From Astropecten irregularis (taxonomy: Eukaryota; Echinodermata; Asteroidea; Paxillosida; Astropectinidae), in the NCBI GenBank assembly GCA_963971285.1, contig OZ020260.1:8032798-8096797 (forward strand): a stretch of DNA of 64,000 bases, read 5' to 3'. Below are positions 1 through 11,061 of this stretch, piece after piece. A program made the position numbers and the translations under genes. Each line of letters starts with the position of its first letter. Position 1 is the stretch's first letter. Under the pieces are notes generated by a model. That model had not been told where the DNA came from and made no database searches. It worked only from the letters and a program-made list of their open reading frames with translations.

Positions 1-329
1 ACACAATAGTTCTTCCTAAGTACTCAACCTTGTAATTTGGGTAAAAATTCACCCCAATTATAATTTGGATTGTACATGTATCTTAAATTTTCAATTTTTC
101 GTAGCTTTCTTTGAAACGCCTTGAACACCTTATGGGGAGTTGGAATTATTGGGGTGTTCATGGGGATGGGGTGATGTTGAAGATAATAGGCTATACGATA
201 TGTTTATCATTTTGAGTCCGTGAGGTATGAATGGCAAAGAGGTGGTCCGTCTTGAATTTGCTCTTATAAAAATATATATGTTTAAGTGCAGTTTGAGGTA
301 TATGGTCTGCCGGTACCATATCTATGAGT

Positions 330-660
330 CTGATTGTTTTACAGGCAATGACTCCACCCATAGGACCAAAGGGAACATTACATACACAATATCTAATGCC
401 ATATCTTGCAGGGAGTGCAAGATGCTGTATGTGGGGAGACCAAGAGCACGTCACCCTTAAGAAACTATTCATATAGGTCCACAGTAAAAACTCAGAAACT
501 TGACACCCCAGTGGGTTTCCACTTCAATCTCCCTGACCACACAATTTCTGATACGATATTACAGGGATTAAAGTCACGTGGCCACCGTAGTGACTTGGTC
601 CTGCTCATCAGGCAAAGGTATGGATGGAAATCCTCCGAACCATTCAACCCCCTTGCCTCA
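330..660 (+). pseudogene. Decayed GIY-YIG endonuclease fragment (Penelope-type 3' end)
   Basis: A degenerate remnant of the C-terminal GIY-YIG nuclease found at the end of Penelope-like retroelements. In one frame (about 340-440) it reads ITYTISNAISCRECKMLYVG, the T.T.n.iY.i.C..C..lYVG block that opens the domain. The continuation (ETKS..., then DTPVGFHFNLPDHTISD and a closing R.RYGW..) lies in another frame from about 436 to 650, so there is at least one frameshift. No reverse transcriptase precedes it. The sequence differs from the intact element at 11062-13827, so this is a separate, older family. A T-rich run with TTTTG repeats follows at 690-725. Confidence 0.6.
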
Positions 661-2954
661 ACATACAGGAAGAAAAGGAATAACATCATTGCTTTGTTTT
701 GTTTTGTTTTGTTTTTTCTTTTCTTTTCCATCATCTCTATTACCCGACACCACATCATTGTTCACCTACTATCTTATACTCTTTAATTACCGTTTTCACC
801 AATGTTCCCCCTATCTGCATGTATCTTTACCCCTTAGTTGTCGTCTATCTTTGATCTTACCCGCCCCATATCCCATTGTTCCCTTCCCCTGACCACGCTT
901 GCCCACCCCCTCCCCGCTAACTACTATAGAATATGATAAAATTTCAGCAGGCCGACACGGCGCGGCAATTCTTGCTATAGGGCCCCTATGGTTCTCTTGT
1001 TCCATTGGAACGGACATCTAATAAGACACGCTCAGATACGCCTGGCAAACACGATGGGCAGGCTTCCTTTGTTTAATACCTGCCACCTGATGAACCTGTT
1101 GTCAGACTGTTTTGGACCGAAATGCTAGGTCAGATCCATCACAATGCACTAAATGTCGACTGATATCTTATAATTACAATAATACATCTAATATAATCTT
1201 ATGAGTAAAATATTAAAGGATATGTGACTAAGAAATGCAACAAGGTGTTATTTTGTAGCAAATAATTAATAACATCGACATTTGTATTCAATACAGGTAA
1301 ATTGTGCCCTAAATAATTTTTATTATTTTTTTTTATTCTTTATTTGCATTTGTTTTGGGAGCGCCCATTTTAAAAGCCCGGAGGTGATAACGTATTACGT
1401 AATGACTGGTGACATCGGCAGATGAACACAGGTTCAGCCATGAGGACGGTTGTACATGTACTTTATTAGTCAGGGTGAGATTAATACAAAAACATACAAG
1501 TTTGATGCCCTGAATTCATACATGTTTTACCTAGCTCGATTTTAAAGTCATTCACCTTGAAAATCAGCACTGAAATCCGACACGAAAATGAATAAATCAA
1601 TAAATCAACCATTCTCCAAAATAGTATGGTAGTGCGTATAATAGTATTTGCGTAGGTACCCTTCCTACACATTATACTACGGGGTTTCAGAATAGATTCT
1701 GACTAGTCAGGTACTTGTGATAAATCAATGAAATACTAGGCACCAAACTTAAAACAACGATGTATGCTGGTGACATCTGCTATGCACATGGGCATATATT
1801 TCTTGGGCGAGATTTGTGGGGAAAATGACATGAAGAGGCTTTTTGCTTTAGAAGAAATGTGTGATAATTATGCTGATTAAATCTATTTTGGGGTGCTGAA
1901 TTCAGACTAATTGCTGTTACCAAGTTTCCTTCAAGGTTTAAAAAGATCGGCCAAATTATCCCAAATTTTAGTAAAAAATACTTAGAAGCTGGTAACATAC
2001 CAATGTTACGTCCTGAATAAAAAAATACCAAGCTGCATTTTTATGTAAAAGGATCCGCTAATGCATGTGTTTAAAAAATGAAGAATGAAGTTGTAAACAG
2101 CGATCTGCCAACAACGAGGATGCAAGGTAATAACAGATGTATGGGAACCATGAACAGAAAATGAAGGAAGTCCATGACCTGTAGGAGTAGAGGTAGGTGC
2201 TACAACGTCTGACACCACAATGTCAGTACCGGTAATAGTTCCAAAATAAAAATCATAATCGTTACAGCACCCCGAAAAGTAATAAGACTAAAACAGTAGT
2301 AGGCTGACGGAGTCACTTTACTTGAGCTAGAACTAGCCTGTTAAACAGGTACAAACTGGACAGCGAGTAGACTAACGGGCTCCTAGACTATTATTTGACA
2401 ATCATGCATTGAGAGCATTTTGTGTGGAACGGATAATATTCTGAGTGAAACCTTTGTTTTGCAATACTTTTTTAGCACTTCGTTGTATGTATTTCGTAGA
2501 GATCCATCATGTCCATAGATGCTAACCTTTTTTTTATGTGGCATAATATGTTTAATACTTTGGCCTATACCTACTTAAGCTTTAACTGATCCAAGTTTCC
2601 AAGATATTCAATTTTGGAAAGGCGTTTTTCTGAGATATCGGGAAACCGGATGCTTCCGTACTACAGCAGCGTGCGTGATTTAACGTTAGTACGTTCGGGA
2701 GATTATATCACGTAAAGACGTCTTTCCGTGATAAGATATCGCGGAAACGCAGAAACCTGGATGGTCACTTTTAGTTTGCCAAACAATTTACACTGAATAA
2801 TCAATATAATCAGGAAAAACCCCATCATGCTATAACGTGTATTTATTAGAGCAGACAGTAAGCAGTAATGTAAATACACCGGCACCGCAAAAGGTGTGAA
2901 CTTGTCAGGAAATTAGCCTGGAAATTAGCTTCGGTAGAAACAGTAGAAACTGTG
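661..2954. other. No gene recognised
   Basis: Apart from the T-rich run at 690-725, I see no convincing coding exon, RNA gene or clear terminal-repeat element here. It is AT-rich intergenic sequence; short open frames look random in composition. Confidence 0.5.
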
Positions 2955-2958
2955 TTAA

Positions 2959-3313
2959 AGGTAGTATCATACTTTGGTAAGAAACCAAAACAGAAATGTT
3001 CACAGTTTTACATATAACTTACAGGGTATGAAGATGGTGCTGGTAGAAACATACCGTTAAAATGTTCCGCCTAAAATTGTGTATTTACTCAGAAATTAGT
3101 AAAACAACGACCGAAAATCTGTTTGATCTTTAAAAAGATAACAAATAATAGAGAAAAGACTTAAGAAATACTGTGGCAGTTTTTCACTGTTTTCTCAAAA
3201 AGTGGGCACCGTATGGGACTGAAATTTTCACAGATGATTGTTAATGTAACTTCCTTGATATTTTGCCCATGAATATGTATTTCTTTCATAAAAACCATAG
3301 TATGATAATACCT
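2959..3313. mobile_element. piggyBac-like MITE (TTAA family), copy 1
   Basis: A 355-bp non-coding element flanked by TTAA on both sides (2955-2958 and 3314-3317). The left end is AGGTAGTATCATACTTTGG and the right end is its imperfect inverted complement. Internal blocks (for example TTTTAAAAGATCAAA-like hairpins and 'cccatacggtgccca'-like text) recur in copies at 25092, 31334, 31771, 45016 and elsewhere. TTAA target duplication plus a short TIR suggests mobilisation by a piggyBac-type transposase; that assignment is inference. Confidence 0.75.
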
Positions 3314-3770
3314 TTAATTTATTTATATTTCCTGTTGTGAAAGAGTGCACTGATAATATTAGGTGACCGGGTGTTTGGATATTTCGTGTACTTTGTATAG
3401 TCATCCCATTGTTTGACCGTTATAATCAGGAGAACACTTGCCACCTTGAAAGTCACCAGCAATGGATGAATTGATTGGTTTTTATATGCATTTTCGAACG
3501 ATTGAAATGTGTAAGAAACCAAGAAACATGCATGTTATTATAATGCTTTAATTTTAATATTTTTTAAATGTTGAAGTTTATTTCTATTCTCTAATTTACA
3601 ATATAAGTTACCCAATCAACATCTCAAACTGAAAGGCTCGTTATCCACGGGGCTTGCAAACATTTAACAATTGACAAACTGTATGATTTAAAACTTATTT
3701 TTAACAGAAGGCACTATGGAAGGTAGACGAGACCAGGGAACACATAGAAGAACCCGAGGGATGTTGTTAA

Positions 3771-4020
3771 AGGTGATTTCATACATCATGGTCAAAGAAA
3801 TACTAATTCACCATAATTTTGTATCTTTTGAAGATGAAAATTGTTTTTTGTTTTTTTGTCATTGGCTTCACTCGTTTCTCGATACATACATCATTTCATG
3901 CAGACAAATTGTAACAGTATATGTTTCTACCATCACCATCTTTATACATTTAAGTTATAGGTAAATTTGTGAAGATATCTGTTTCGTTATGCTACCAAAG
4001 TGTGATACTAATCGTTTTCT
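3771..4020. mobile_element. Degenerate copy of the TTAA MITE family
   Basis: It begins after TTAA at 3767-3770 with AGGTGATTTCATACATCATG and ends near 'ccaaagtgtgatactaatcg', matching both ends of the family at lower identity. The right TTAA is lost. Confidence 0.5.
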
Positions 4021-4729
4021 CTTCATGCACACGGTTTTTGCAAATGACAAATTTCCTTTTTTTCAAGTAAGGAGCATTTTTCCCACACTAGCCGCAATCA
4101 CTCTCCATTTATGATAAAGACTTTTCTTGTAGGATCAAAGTCGGTTGGCAAGTTCCAGCGCTACTTCAGGATCAGTCGTGTCGGGACCTAATCGCTAATC
4201 TCACCTTGGCCACCCCACGCACCCCACCTGACCCCACCCCACCCACACCCAATATACTTGGTGAAAAGGATATTCCTTAAAAAAAAAAAAAAAGGGAGAA
4301 CCATAAAATACTATAAAAACGAACGAGAATGTGAAGAAGATTACGGAACAATTAAGGGTTTCGTGGGTTTTTTTTCGTTGACCTTCAAACATTATTTATC
4401 AAAAACGTCGTAAAACGTAATAACACATGTTGGGGAAAGATTCACGAACTAGGTTTCAGCTTACCCGTTATTGAGGATACAGCAACAACAGAACCAACAC
4501 AAACATCATCTCCCTTGATATCAGGTGCTGATCCAAAGTCAATCAAATATTTGCGAACTAGCATACGGTAAGCAGAATCTATAGCAGGCAAATGACCAAA
4601 CCGTGAAATATTGCTGAACTAGTCAGCTTATCAAAGCACGCTCCCTGATGCTTTTCCCTTTGGTTGGGATATCCTAGCATTGCATCCTGATTGATAATCA
4701 TAATTTGATATGAAGCTAGATGAACCTGT
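4021..4729. other. Intergenic, nothing recognised
   Basis: Contains a C-rich CCCCACC stretch (about 4213-4250) and an A13 run near 4279. No coding or structural feature could be supported. Confidence 0.4.
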
Positions 4730-6452
4730 TATTCCGCCCGGGCGGATTACTATTCCGCCATTTAGGCCATCGAACGTACGTAAATACGCCTACGGTCATT
4801 GACGAAAAGTAAAGAAAAAGTTAAACATCGCTTTACATTGATTGATAATTATAATTTGATATGAAGCTAGATGAGCCTGTTATTACGGAAGTGCATTTAG
4901 GACATGAGTAAAACAAAAATGTGGGCCTGCTTTGAATTACTATTCCGCCCGGGCGGATTACTATTCCGCCATTCAGGCCATCGAACGTACGTAAATACGC
5001 CTACGGTCATTGACGAAAAGTAAAGAAAAAGTTAAACATCGCTTTACATTGATTGATAATTATAATTTGATATGAAGCTAGATGAGCCTGTTATTACGGA
5101 AGTGCATTTAGGACATGAGTAAAAAAAAAAATGTGGGCCTACTTTGAATTACTATTCCGCCCGGCTGGATTACTATTCCGCCCGGGCGGATTAACAGCGG
5201 AATTGGGATATACCGTGATGTATGTCTCGTGGTACGTGTTATTTGGTAGTCTTGGTTCCAAGACCTTCGTTGTTGCTTTCCCGCGGCCCATAGGGCGCCC
5301 CCGCGCGGCGAATAAGGGGAGAATTCTGTCTCACCCAAGTAAATAAACTCCCATAGACAACAGTGGTAAATCCTCAAACTTCAAAAATCATTAAAAAAAT
5401 ATACAGAACTCTCACAGCTGTTCAAGTTGCACATAAAAACTATGATGAACATGTCACCTTTCATTAGCTTTTCATTTTATGGTAGGGTGACCATTGAACT
5501 TTTGAGATATACTCATTCTCAGCTGACCACCCCTAAAACAAGGTATGGATCACTCCAGTCAAAGAAGCCATTTTCAAAAAAAACATCCCTCTGCAAAGCG
5601 GCTGAATAGACCCCCTTTCTCACCCAATTGCATCAAAAATGGTCACAAATGGAAGCCCAGAGTTCAGGCAGGAGGTTCGGTGCCATATTTGTTCAATCCT
5701 TCATTTTCATAGCTCTCACAACTTTCTTTCTAATGAGTGCTTAACTTTTATAAATGAGCTCGGCGGACGGATTTTGGCACTATTTACTTGGGTGCATCCC
5801 GAAGGTCTTGGATATTTTGTATTTGAGGGCGGGGCCAGATTATGGTAATAACACACAGCGCATATGACGTATGGTGATTGATTATGCAAAATGCCAGCTA
5901 CAGGAATTTATGAGACAATCTGAGCTGTACATGTATACAGTACAAAAAAGCCATGGCGTGAATGTGCCGTCTTGGTCAATTCGTTCCCTTGAATGATGAT
6001 GAAATTAACTGCTTTCCTCAAAAGTCCTTAAAATCTTTCCCAAAAAGTTTACAAAGTATACTGCATGATATGCATCGTGACATATGCCCCATCGAACGTA
6101 CGTAAATACACCTACGGGCAACAATGTTTGTCTGGAAATCCAAGGGCGATTTGACGAAAAGTAAAGAAAAAGTTAAACATCGCTTTACAAAAATATCCAA
6201 GACCTTCGTGACGGTGCAAAGTCTCCCCATATCCGCGCGGGGGCGCCCTATGGGCCGCGGGAAAGCAACAACGAAGATCTTGGAACCAAGACTACCAAAT
6301 AACACATACCACTAGACATATCCCCATTCCGCTGTTAATCCGCCCGGGCGGAATAGTTATTCGCCCGGGCGGAATAGTAATCCGCCCGGGCGGAATAGCA
6401 GACCCCTATTTTTTTTACGCATGTCCTAAATGCACTTCCGTAGTAAATTGCA
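4730..6452. repeat. Foldback cluster with CCGCCCGGGCGG palindromes
   Basis: The arms at about 5091-5332 and 6223-6452 are inverted copies of each other. Both run from 'acggaagtgcatttaggacatg' through several CCGCCCGGGCGGA palindromes to a GC-rich 'gggcgcc' block. To the left, about 215 bp is tandemly repeated (4720-4935, then 4940-5150), including 'catcgaacgtacgtaaatac' and 'gacgaaaagtaaagaaaaag'; the same blocks recur in direct orientation at 6090-6190. The self-complementary 12-mers sit near 4737, 4947, 5179, 6340, 6380 and neighbours. The unique core (5340-6090) has no convincing gene. This looks like a foldback-type transposon with internal duplications; no transposase is visible. Confidence 0.7.
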
Positions 6453-6469
6453 GGAAAACTAATCCAGGC

Positions 6470-7012
6470 AAATGACACAAGGAGATACCCTACAGAAAAA
6501 TATATACAAGAATGATCTTACACTTAACATCCAAGATATAGACTGTTCTGAATTCAAATCTATTGCCAATGCCATTAACGATCAGTTAGCCAGTATCTCC
6601 CAAACCCAGGCTCCAATATTGATGTAGATACCTTGCCAGCCTACTTACCCACACCGTCAGTACGGTCAGTTGCTCCTATTATTCAACCCTGGCACGTTTG
6701 TCATGACCTTAGGAAATTATCTGTCACCAAAGCCGGTGGACCTGATAACTTACCAGCCAAGGTTTTTAAGGAATTTGCATATGAATTGTGTTTACCGATT
6801 ACTGATATACTTAATGCTTCATTTTTACAGGGTGTAGTTCCAACTCAGTGGAAGCTAGCAAATGTTGTACCTATTCCTAATACTACCTATTTTGTTTTGC
6901 ATATTGATCGTTTACATTTTGTTTATCATTTTGAGCTCCTATCGTAAAATTTCCACTGTATTCTTTATGATACTATTGGCTGAATAAATAAATCTATCTA
7001 AATCTATCTATC
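6470..7012 (+). pseudogene. LINE reverse transcriptase fragment with 3' microsatellite tail
   Basis: A translated stretch (about 6690-6890) contains TKAGGPDNLPAKVFKEFAYE and QWKLANVVPIP, the N-terminal RT motifs of CR1/L2/Jockey-group LINEs (the K..GPD.iP..v.k and P..WK.a.v.P.pK blocks). Upstream sequence (6470-6630) has stops. The reading frame ends shortly after the PIP motif and jumps to a 3' tail of AATAAATAAATCTATC-type repeats ending about 7012. Most of the RT is therefore missing through internal deletion. The clade is not resolved. Confidence 0.7.
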
Positions 7013-7406
7013 TACACGTCGGCCTCGTTGAGCGATTTTGGGCGCTTTTTGGCGCCAATGCATGCCTTTATCATGACTGGAAAGGTCTTCCAAAAGTAGA
7101 ATATAAACGATATAATTTTGCCGTTTTCATGATAAATACGAAAAAAAAAAACGTAAGTCACGTGGGTTTTCGGAGTCAAATTTTTTTCATTTATTTTCTA
7201 AGTACATAAATCTCGCATACCACTAAATCACAATATGATACCATTTTCTCACAGTAACCTGTTTTCGTGTAATGTGATCCTAGGTCTTCTGTCGGATATA
7301 CATCAATACAATTTTAAGAGATTGTTATTATCATTTCAATGTACGATATTACGGTTTGGTTCGTGCAAAAAAAAATTAATAATAATTTACTGTGCTTGAT
7401 AGATAA
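7013..7406. other. 3' flank of the coiled-coil gene
   Basis: Non-coding. On the minus strand an AATAAA hexamer at 7190-7195 lies about 212 bp beyond the stop codon of the 7407-9053 gene and is a plausible polyadenylation signal. Confidence 0.35.
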
Positions 7407-9053
7407 CTACATGATGAAATAGGCCAAACACAGGATTCCTTCAGCCATAAGAACTGCGCCTAATCCTTTTACATAACTGCTAAGGTTGTTACATCGCTGA
7501 ATCATCTTGCTGACTTCTTGGTCTGGTACCAAGTCTTCATGGAGGTCGCTTACGTTCTGACGGAGTATCTGCAAGCGCACTTGTGCGACTTGGTTTAATC
7601 TGGCGAGTTTGCTGCAGATCAATTTATACTGTTGGGCTCGAATGTTCAAATCATTCCTTAGAGCCACCAGTTCCTTGTTGGTTTGACTCTGGTGCAGCAC
7701 GAAGCCAGAATGGCTTACTTTAATCGCCTCCAAACGCTTGCCGGTCCTTTCCATTACGATCTCCTTGCGCCAACCTTCTTCAAAAGTTGCCTTCTTTAAA
7801 AGTTTCAACTTTGAAGTTGTTACAGTTATTTCTCTAAGAACGTCTTGAAGAGTGTCGTATTGTTTTTGCAGTGATTCCACTTCTGACACCAATCTGTTGT
7901 TCATTGATTTATTGGTGGTTAATGATGTCTGTTGATTTTCAGAGTGGTTGGTTGCGTCCTTTCGACCATTGTCCCATTTATTTTTATCCCATCTGAGAAA
8001 CTCTCTGCGTTTCCGCCAAGCCTGGCCTTGCATCAGAACCACGTGCTCTCTTTTCCTGTGCTTCCGAAGGTGTCCTTTTAGAAGATGAACTTGATGGTGA
8101 AGAATAAGTTGGTCGTGACGCGTCTCATAAGTATGCTTGGTCATTCGAACTAGGTCATCTATTTCAGTGTCCTGGGCCTCAGTCAATCCAATACGGGTAG
8201 CTAGGCTAGGTGTCCTGCAATTCAACAAGATTCAAATGAGCGGTTTTAATGGATAAAAAGTCCCGTTTTAAGGAGGGAATTTGATTAATTTGCTCTGAAG
8301 AGCGCACAAAAACGACTAGGCTGAATTGGTTCTCCTCAATTGGCTAAGTAGTGAATGCAATGCAATGCTACTGACAACACAATTTGCAGCACTACGCCAT
8401 TTCAGCACTACCAGGCTCTGGGCTGGTCCTCCAAACACGTCATTTATTTTCTGTTGTCGTTTCTCGTTGTGTTTTTGCTCCTCCAAAATAGACATGGGTT
8501 CCAACAAAGAAAGACAATAGGCACGTTCCCACACACCAAAAAAGCGCGGCTATTTGGGTCGCGATTTGCAGCGCGACCCAAATAGTCGCGCTTTTTGGTG
8601 TGTGAGAACGTGCATATTTAATGCCACAAACAGGCTCAGTTCTCAATGATAAGTCACCAATGATAAACAGATGCAGCGATATAACCATGCATGTATCATA
8701 CTGTCCTCCCCCAAGAGGCAGACTGTAGCTCAGAATGTAAATGAAAACTTGAACACGGGTAGTAAAAGTATAAAGAAATAAGTCTGTGTATAAATGCATT
8801 TTCCTCCCACGTTTTTGTATGCAAACAAAATAATGATTAACAAATGATGGGTTGTCATGAATAAATTGTGACTCTTGTGAACAGTGTTTGTTAATTCCTC
8901 GAAAATATTTTTTTTTTTTTATTATAAAACTGACCTTTTGATTGAGACGGTATCAATCGCAAATAGTCTAGACTGACACACACAGTCTAGCAATTGGTCC
9001 ATGAAGACTGCCGAGGAAACCAAAAGCAGTGCGTCATTCAGCCACTGCTTCAT
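7407..9053 (-). CDS. Two-exon gene, coiled-coil protein with hydrophobic C-terminal tail (unknown)
   Basis: My gene model is exon 1 at 9053-8935 (ATG at 9053-9051, donor AAAAG|GTCAGT) and exon 2 at 8214-7407 (acceptor TTGCAG|GACACC). The split AG|G codon keeps the frame across the 720-bp intron and gives a 308-residue protein. Residues 1-40 are moderately hydrophobic (MKQWLNDALLLVSSAVFMDQ). Most of the rest is charged and predicted helical, with heptad-like stretches around 140-270 (for example VSEVESLQKQYDTLQDVLRE). The last ~15 residues (GAVLMAEGILCLAYFIM) are hydrophobic and could be a tail anchor or a buried helix. A basic patch (HLRKHRKREH) lies near residue 80. I do not recognise the family and assign no function. 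An upstream exon cannot be excluded, but the ATG frame is good. Confidence 0.7.
8521..8613. repeat. Near-perfect hairpin element in an intron
   Basis: A 93-bp inverted repeat starting GCACGTTCCCACACACC and ending with its near complement. The two ~43-bp arms meet in a short loop and contain GCGCGACCCAAATA. It lies inside the intron of the coiled-coil gene. It is probably a tiny MITE; I could not read a clear target duplication. Confidence 0.75.
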
Positions 9054-9470
9054 AATTGTCAATTGCTCTTTGAACAATTATATAAAAATGATAAATTCAA
9101 GCTTCACTTGTTTACTTTGATATGTTTATCTCCTTGTTTGACTAACAAGATTTGAAATAAAAGTGTCGATCTATCGTACGTACGCCGTGCATAATGTGCA
9201 AATTGAATAATGTTTATTCTCAAAATAACAAAACAAATAAAAAGCGGTCACTGTTGTTCTTGCATACGTCACAAACACCGTATTACGTGGAATGTGTAGT
9301 GCGCGATTTGTACAGCCAATCCGAATGCAGCATTGGTATGACGCACGTGATTCAAAAGTTGCATATAACTCTATGACTGTACCTAATGATACACCAATCC
9401 AGTAGGCCACGCCCACCATAGCAACGTCCTAGCAACAACGCACACGCGCACGCACATCAAGTGTCACGAT
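9054..9470 (-). promoter_or_regulatory. Putative promoter region of the coiled-coil gene
   Basis: This is the sequence 5' of the minus-strand ATG. On the minus strand it has a TATATAATTG stretch about 30 bp upstream of the ATG. On the plus strand there is a CAGCCAATCC CCAAT-type box (about 9313), a CCACGCCCACC box (about 9408), and two AGCAAC half-sites near 9420 and 9431 that resemble RFX X-box halves. All are short motifs that could occur by chance. Confidence 0.3.
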
Positions 9471-9733
9471 CATAGATATATATAAAAACTAGATGACGCA
9501 CCCGTGCACAAACCAATGGGAGCTATATCCGTCATGCAGGACGCGGTCATTTTATGTAGGACAAGCGCTTATTTAGAACGATCGCGCAAACCGCGCGGTA
9601 CGCGGTTCCGGCCGTTACGCGTTACGCGGTACGCAGTTATGCACCATAAACCATAGATAACAAAGAAGATAAAGTTAAAACAGTGCACAATGAAGTTATA
9701 GTTCACCCAAGCTTTCGGTGCGATGCACCTTCT

Positions 9734-10849
9734 TCAGGGGAATGGAAAGGCGTTGAACTCGATGTTCATTCCGTCAGGGTGGAGCGTGCCAAGTTGGAAG
9801 ATGATCCGCTGTTCCAAAGAATGGCGCTGTGTGTCGGAAGAGGCTGTGGCAACAACGCAGACGCACATGTCCTTGGTTGAGTGCGATGGCGCGCTGAAAT
9901 GTTCAGCCACCGTCAGGCCAGGTGTCTTGAGGCGGACACTCCGGAGGTGCTCCGTGAAGCGATCGGCGAGACGACGCTTTGTCTCACCGATGTACAGCAT
10001 ACCACAACGCGTGCAAGTGATGCAATAGATGAGATTGGTGGTGGTACAAGTGTAGTGGCCACGGATGTAATAATGGCCACGGGGACCATTGATATGACAA
10101 GTGTTGTGTACATGTGCGCAGGTGTTGCACCTCGGGCGATGGCAGGGAACTGTACCAGGTGGGTTGATAGTTGCACTTCCAGTGGTGGGGAGTCTTGACC
10201 GCACAACGATATCACTGATCGATCGGTCCCGTCTGAAGGAGCAGAGTGGGGCTGTGGACTTAGTGAAGATATTGCCGGTATCAGGTTCTTCTTGAAGTGT
10301 CTTGAAGTGTTTCAGGACGATGTCTCTAACAGCCAAGTTGAGTGGATGATAAGTGAGCACCAAGGGGATGCGGTCTTGCTGTTTAAGTGGGGCTTTATTC
10401 ATGGCGACGTCACGAGAAACTGAGGAGATCTTGCGGACATTCATCTGATTGCATCGTTGTTTGAATGAATTCTCCTCACTGCACAGTCGACGAAGTCGCA
10501 GAAGTTGGCTGTAGGGGATGGCATTCTTACATTTAGTGGGGTGAGAAGACTCGTAGTGTAAGTAGCTGTGAGAGTCTGTAGGTTTGTAGTGGACAGATGT
10601 GGTAAGTGAGTTGTCATTAACGGACAGTTCAATGTCAAGGAAGGTGACGGAAACATTGGAAATTTCAGAGGTGAAACGTATTGCTGGGTGGAGGTTATCA
10701 GCAAAAAGAATGAATTGCTCAACATCTTCCCTTGTTCCCGATGTAGCACCAATGATGTCATCAATATAGCGTTTGTACAATTTCGGTGTAGGGCCATGGA
10801 AATTGGACATAAGCTGCTCCTCCAGATATCCCACAAAAAGGCACAGCGG
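9734..10849 (-). pseudogene. Inverted partial copy of the Penelope ORF
   Basis: The reverse complement of roughly 12665-13827. It encodes RT from CLFVGYLEEQLMSN through YIDD and the whole GIY-YIG domain, almost identical to the full element. It lacks a 17-residue segment present in the full copy after NQMN (a 51-nt in-frame deletion). It has no RT N-terminal half and no start of its own: apparent in-frame sequence upstream of CLFVG comes from reading into the adjacent direct repeat. It is the tail of the insertion, not a separate gene. Confidence 0.85.
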
Positions 10850-11017
10850 ATCATCTTCCAACTTGGCACGCTCCACCCTGACGGAATGAACATCGAGTTC
10901 AACGCCTTTCCATTCCCCGAAAGCTTGGGTGAACTATAACTTCATTGTGCACTGTTTTAACTTTATCTTCTTTGTTATCATATGATTCCAGTGCTACGCA
11001 GCAACTTTTTCTTTTTT
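10843..11017 (+). repeat. Penelope pseudo-LTR (5' copy)
   Basis: Matches the 3' end of the element (13750-13943) in direct orientation, from ACAGCGGATCATCTTCC to GCAACTTTTTCTTTTTT. It lacks about 20 bp (CTGAAGAAGGTGCATCGCAC) after the stop-codon region. It precedes the ORF by about 45 bp and may carry the element's promoter. Confidence 0.85.
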
Positions 11018-11061
11018 GTCACCATTTATTCCGCTGCGAATTTTGAAGATCTTTCTACAGT

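Noticed and set aside
6633-6947. Independent small gene
   Set aside because: The translated text is an RT fragment of a truncated LINE with a microsatellite tail.
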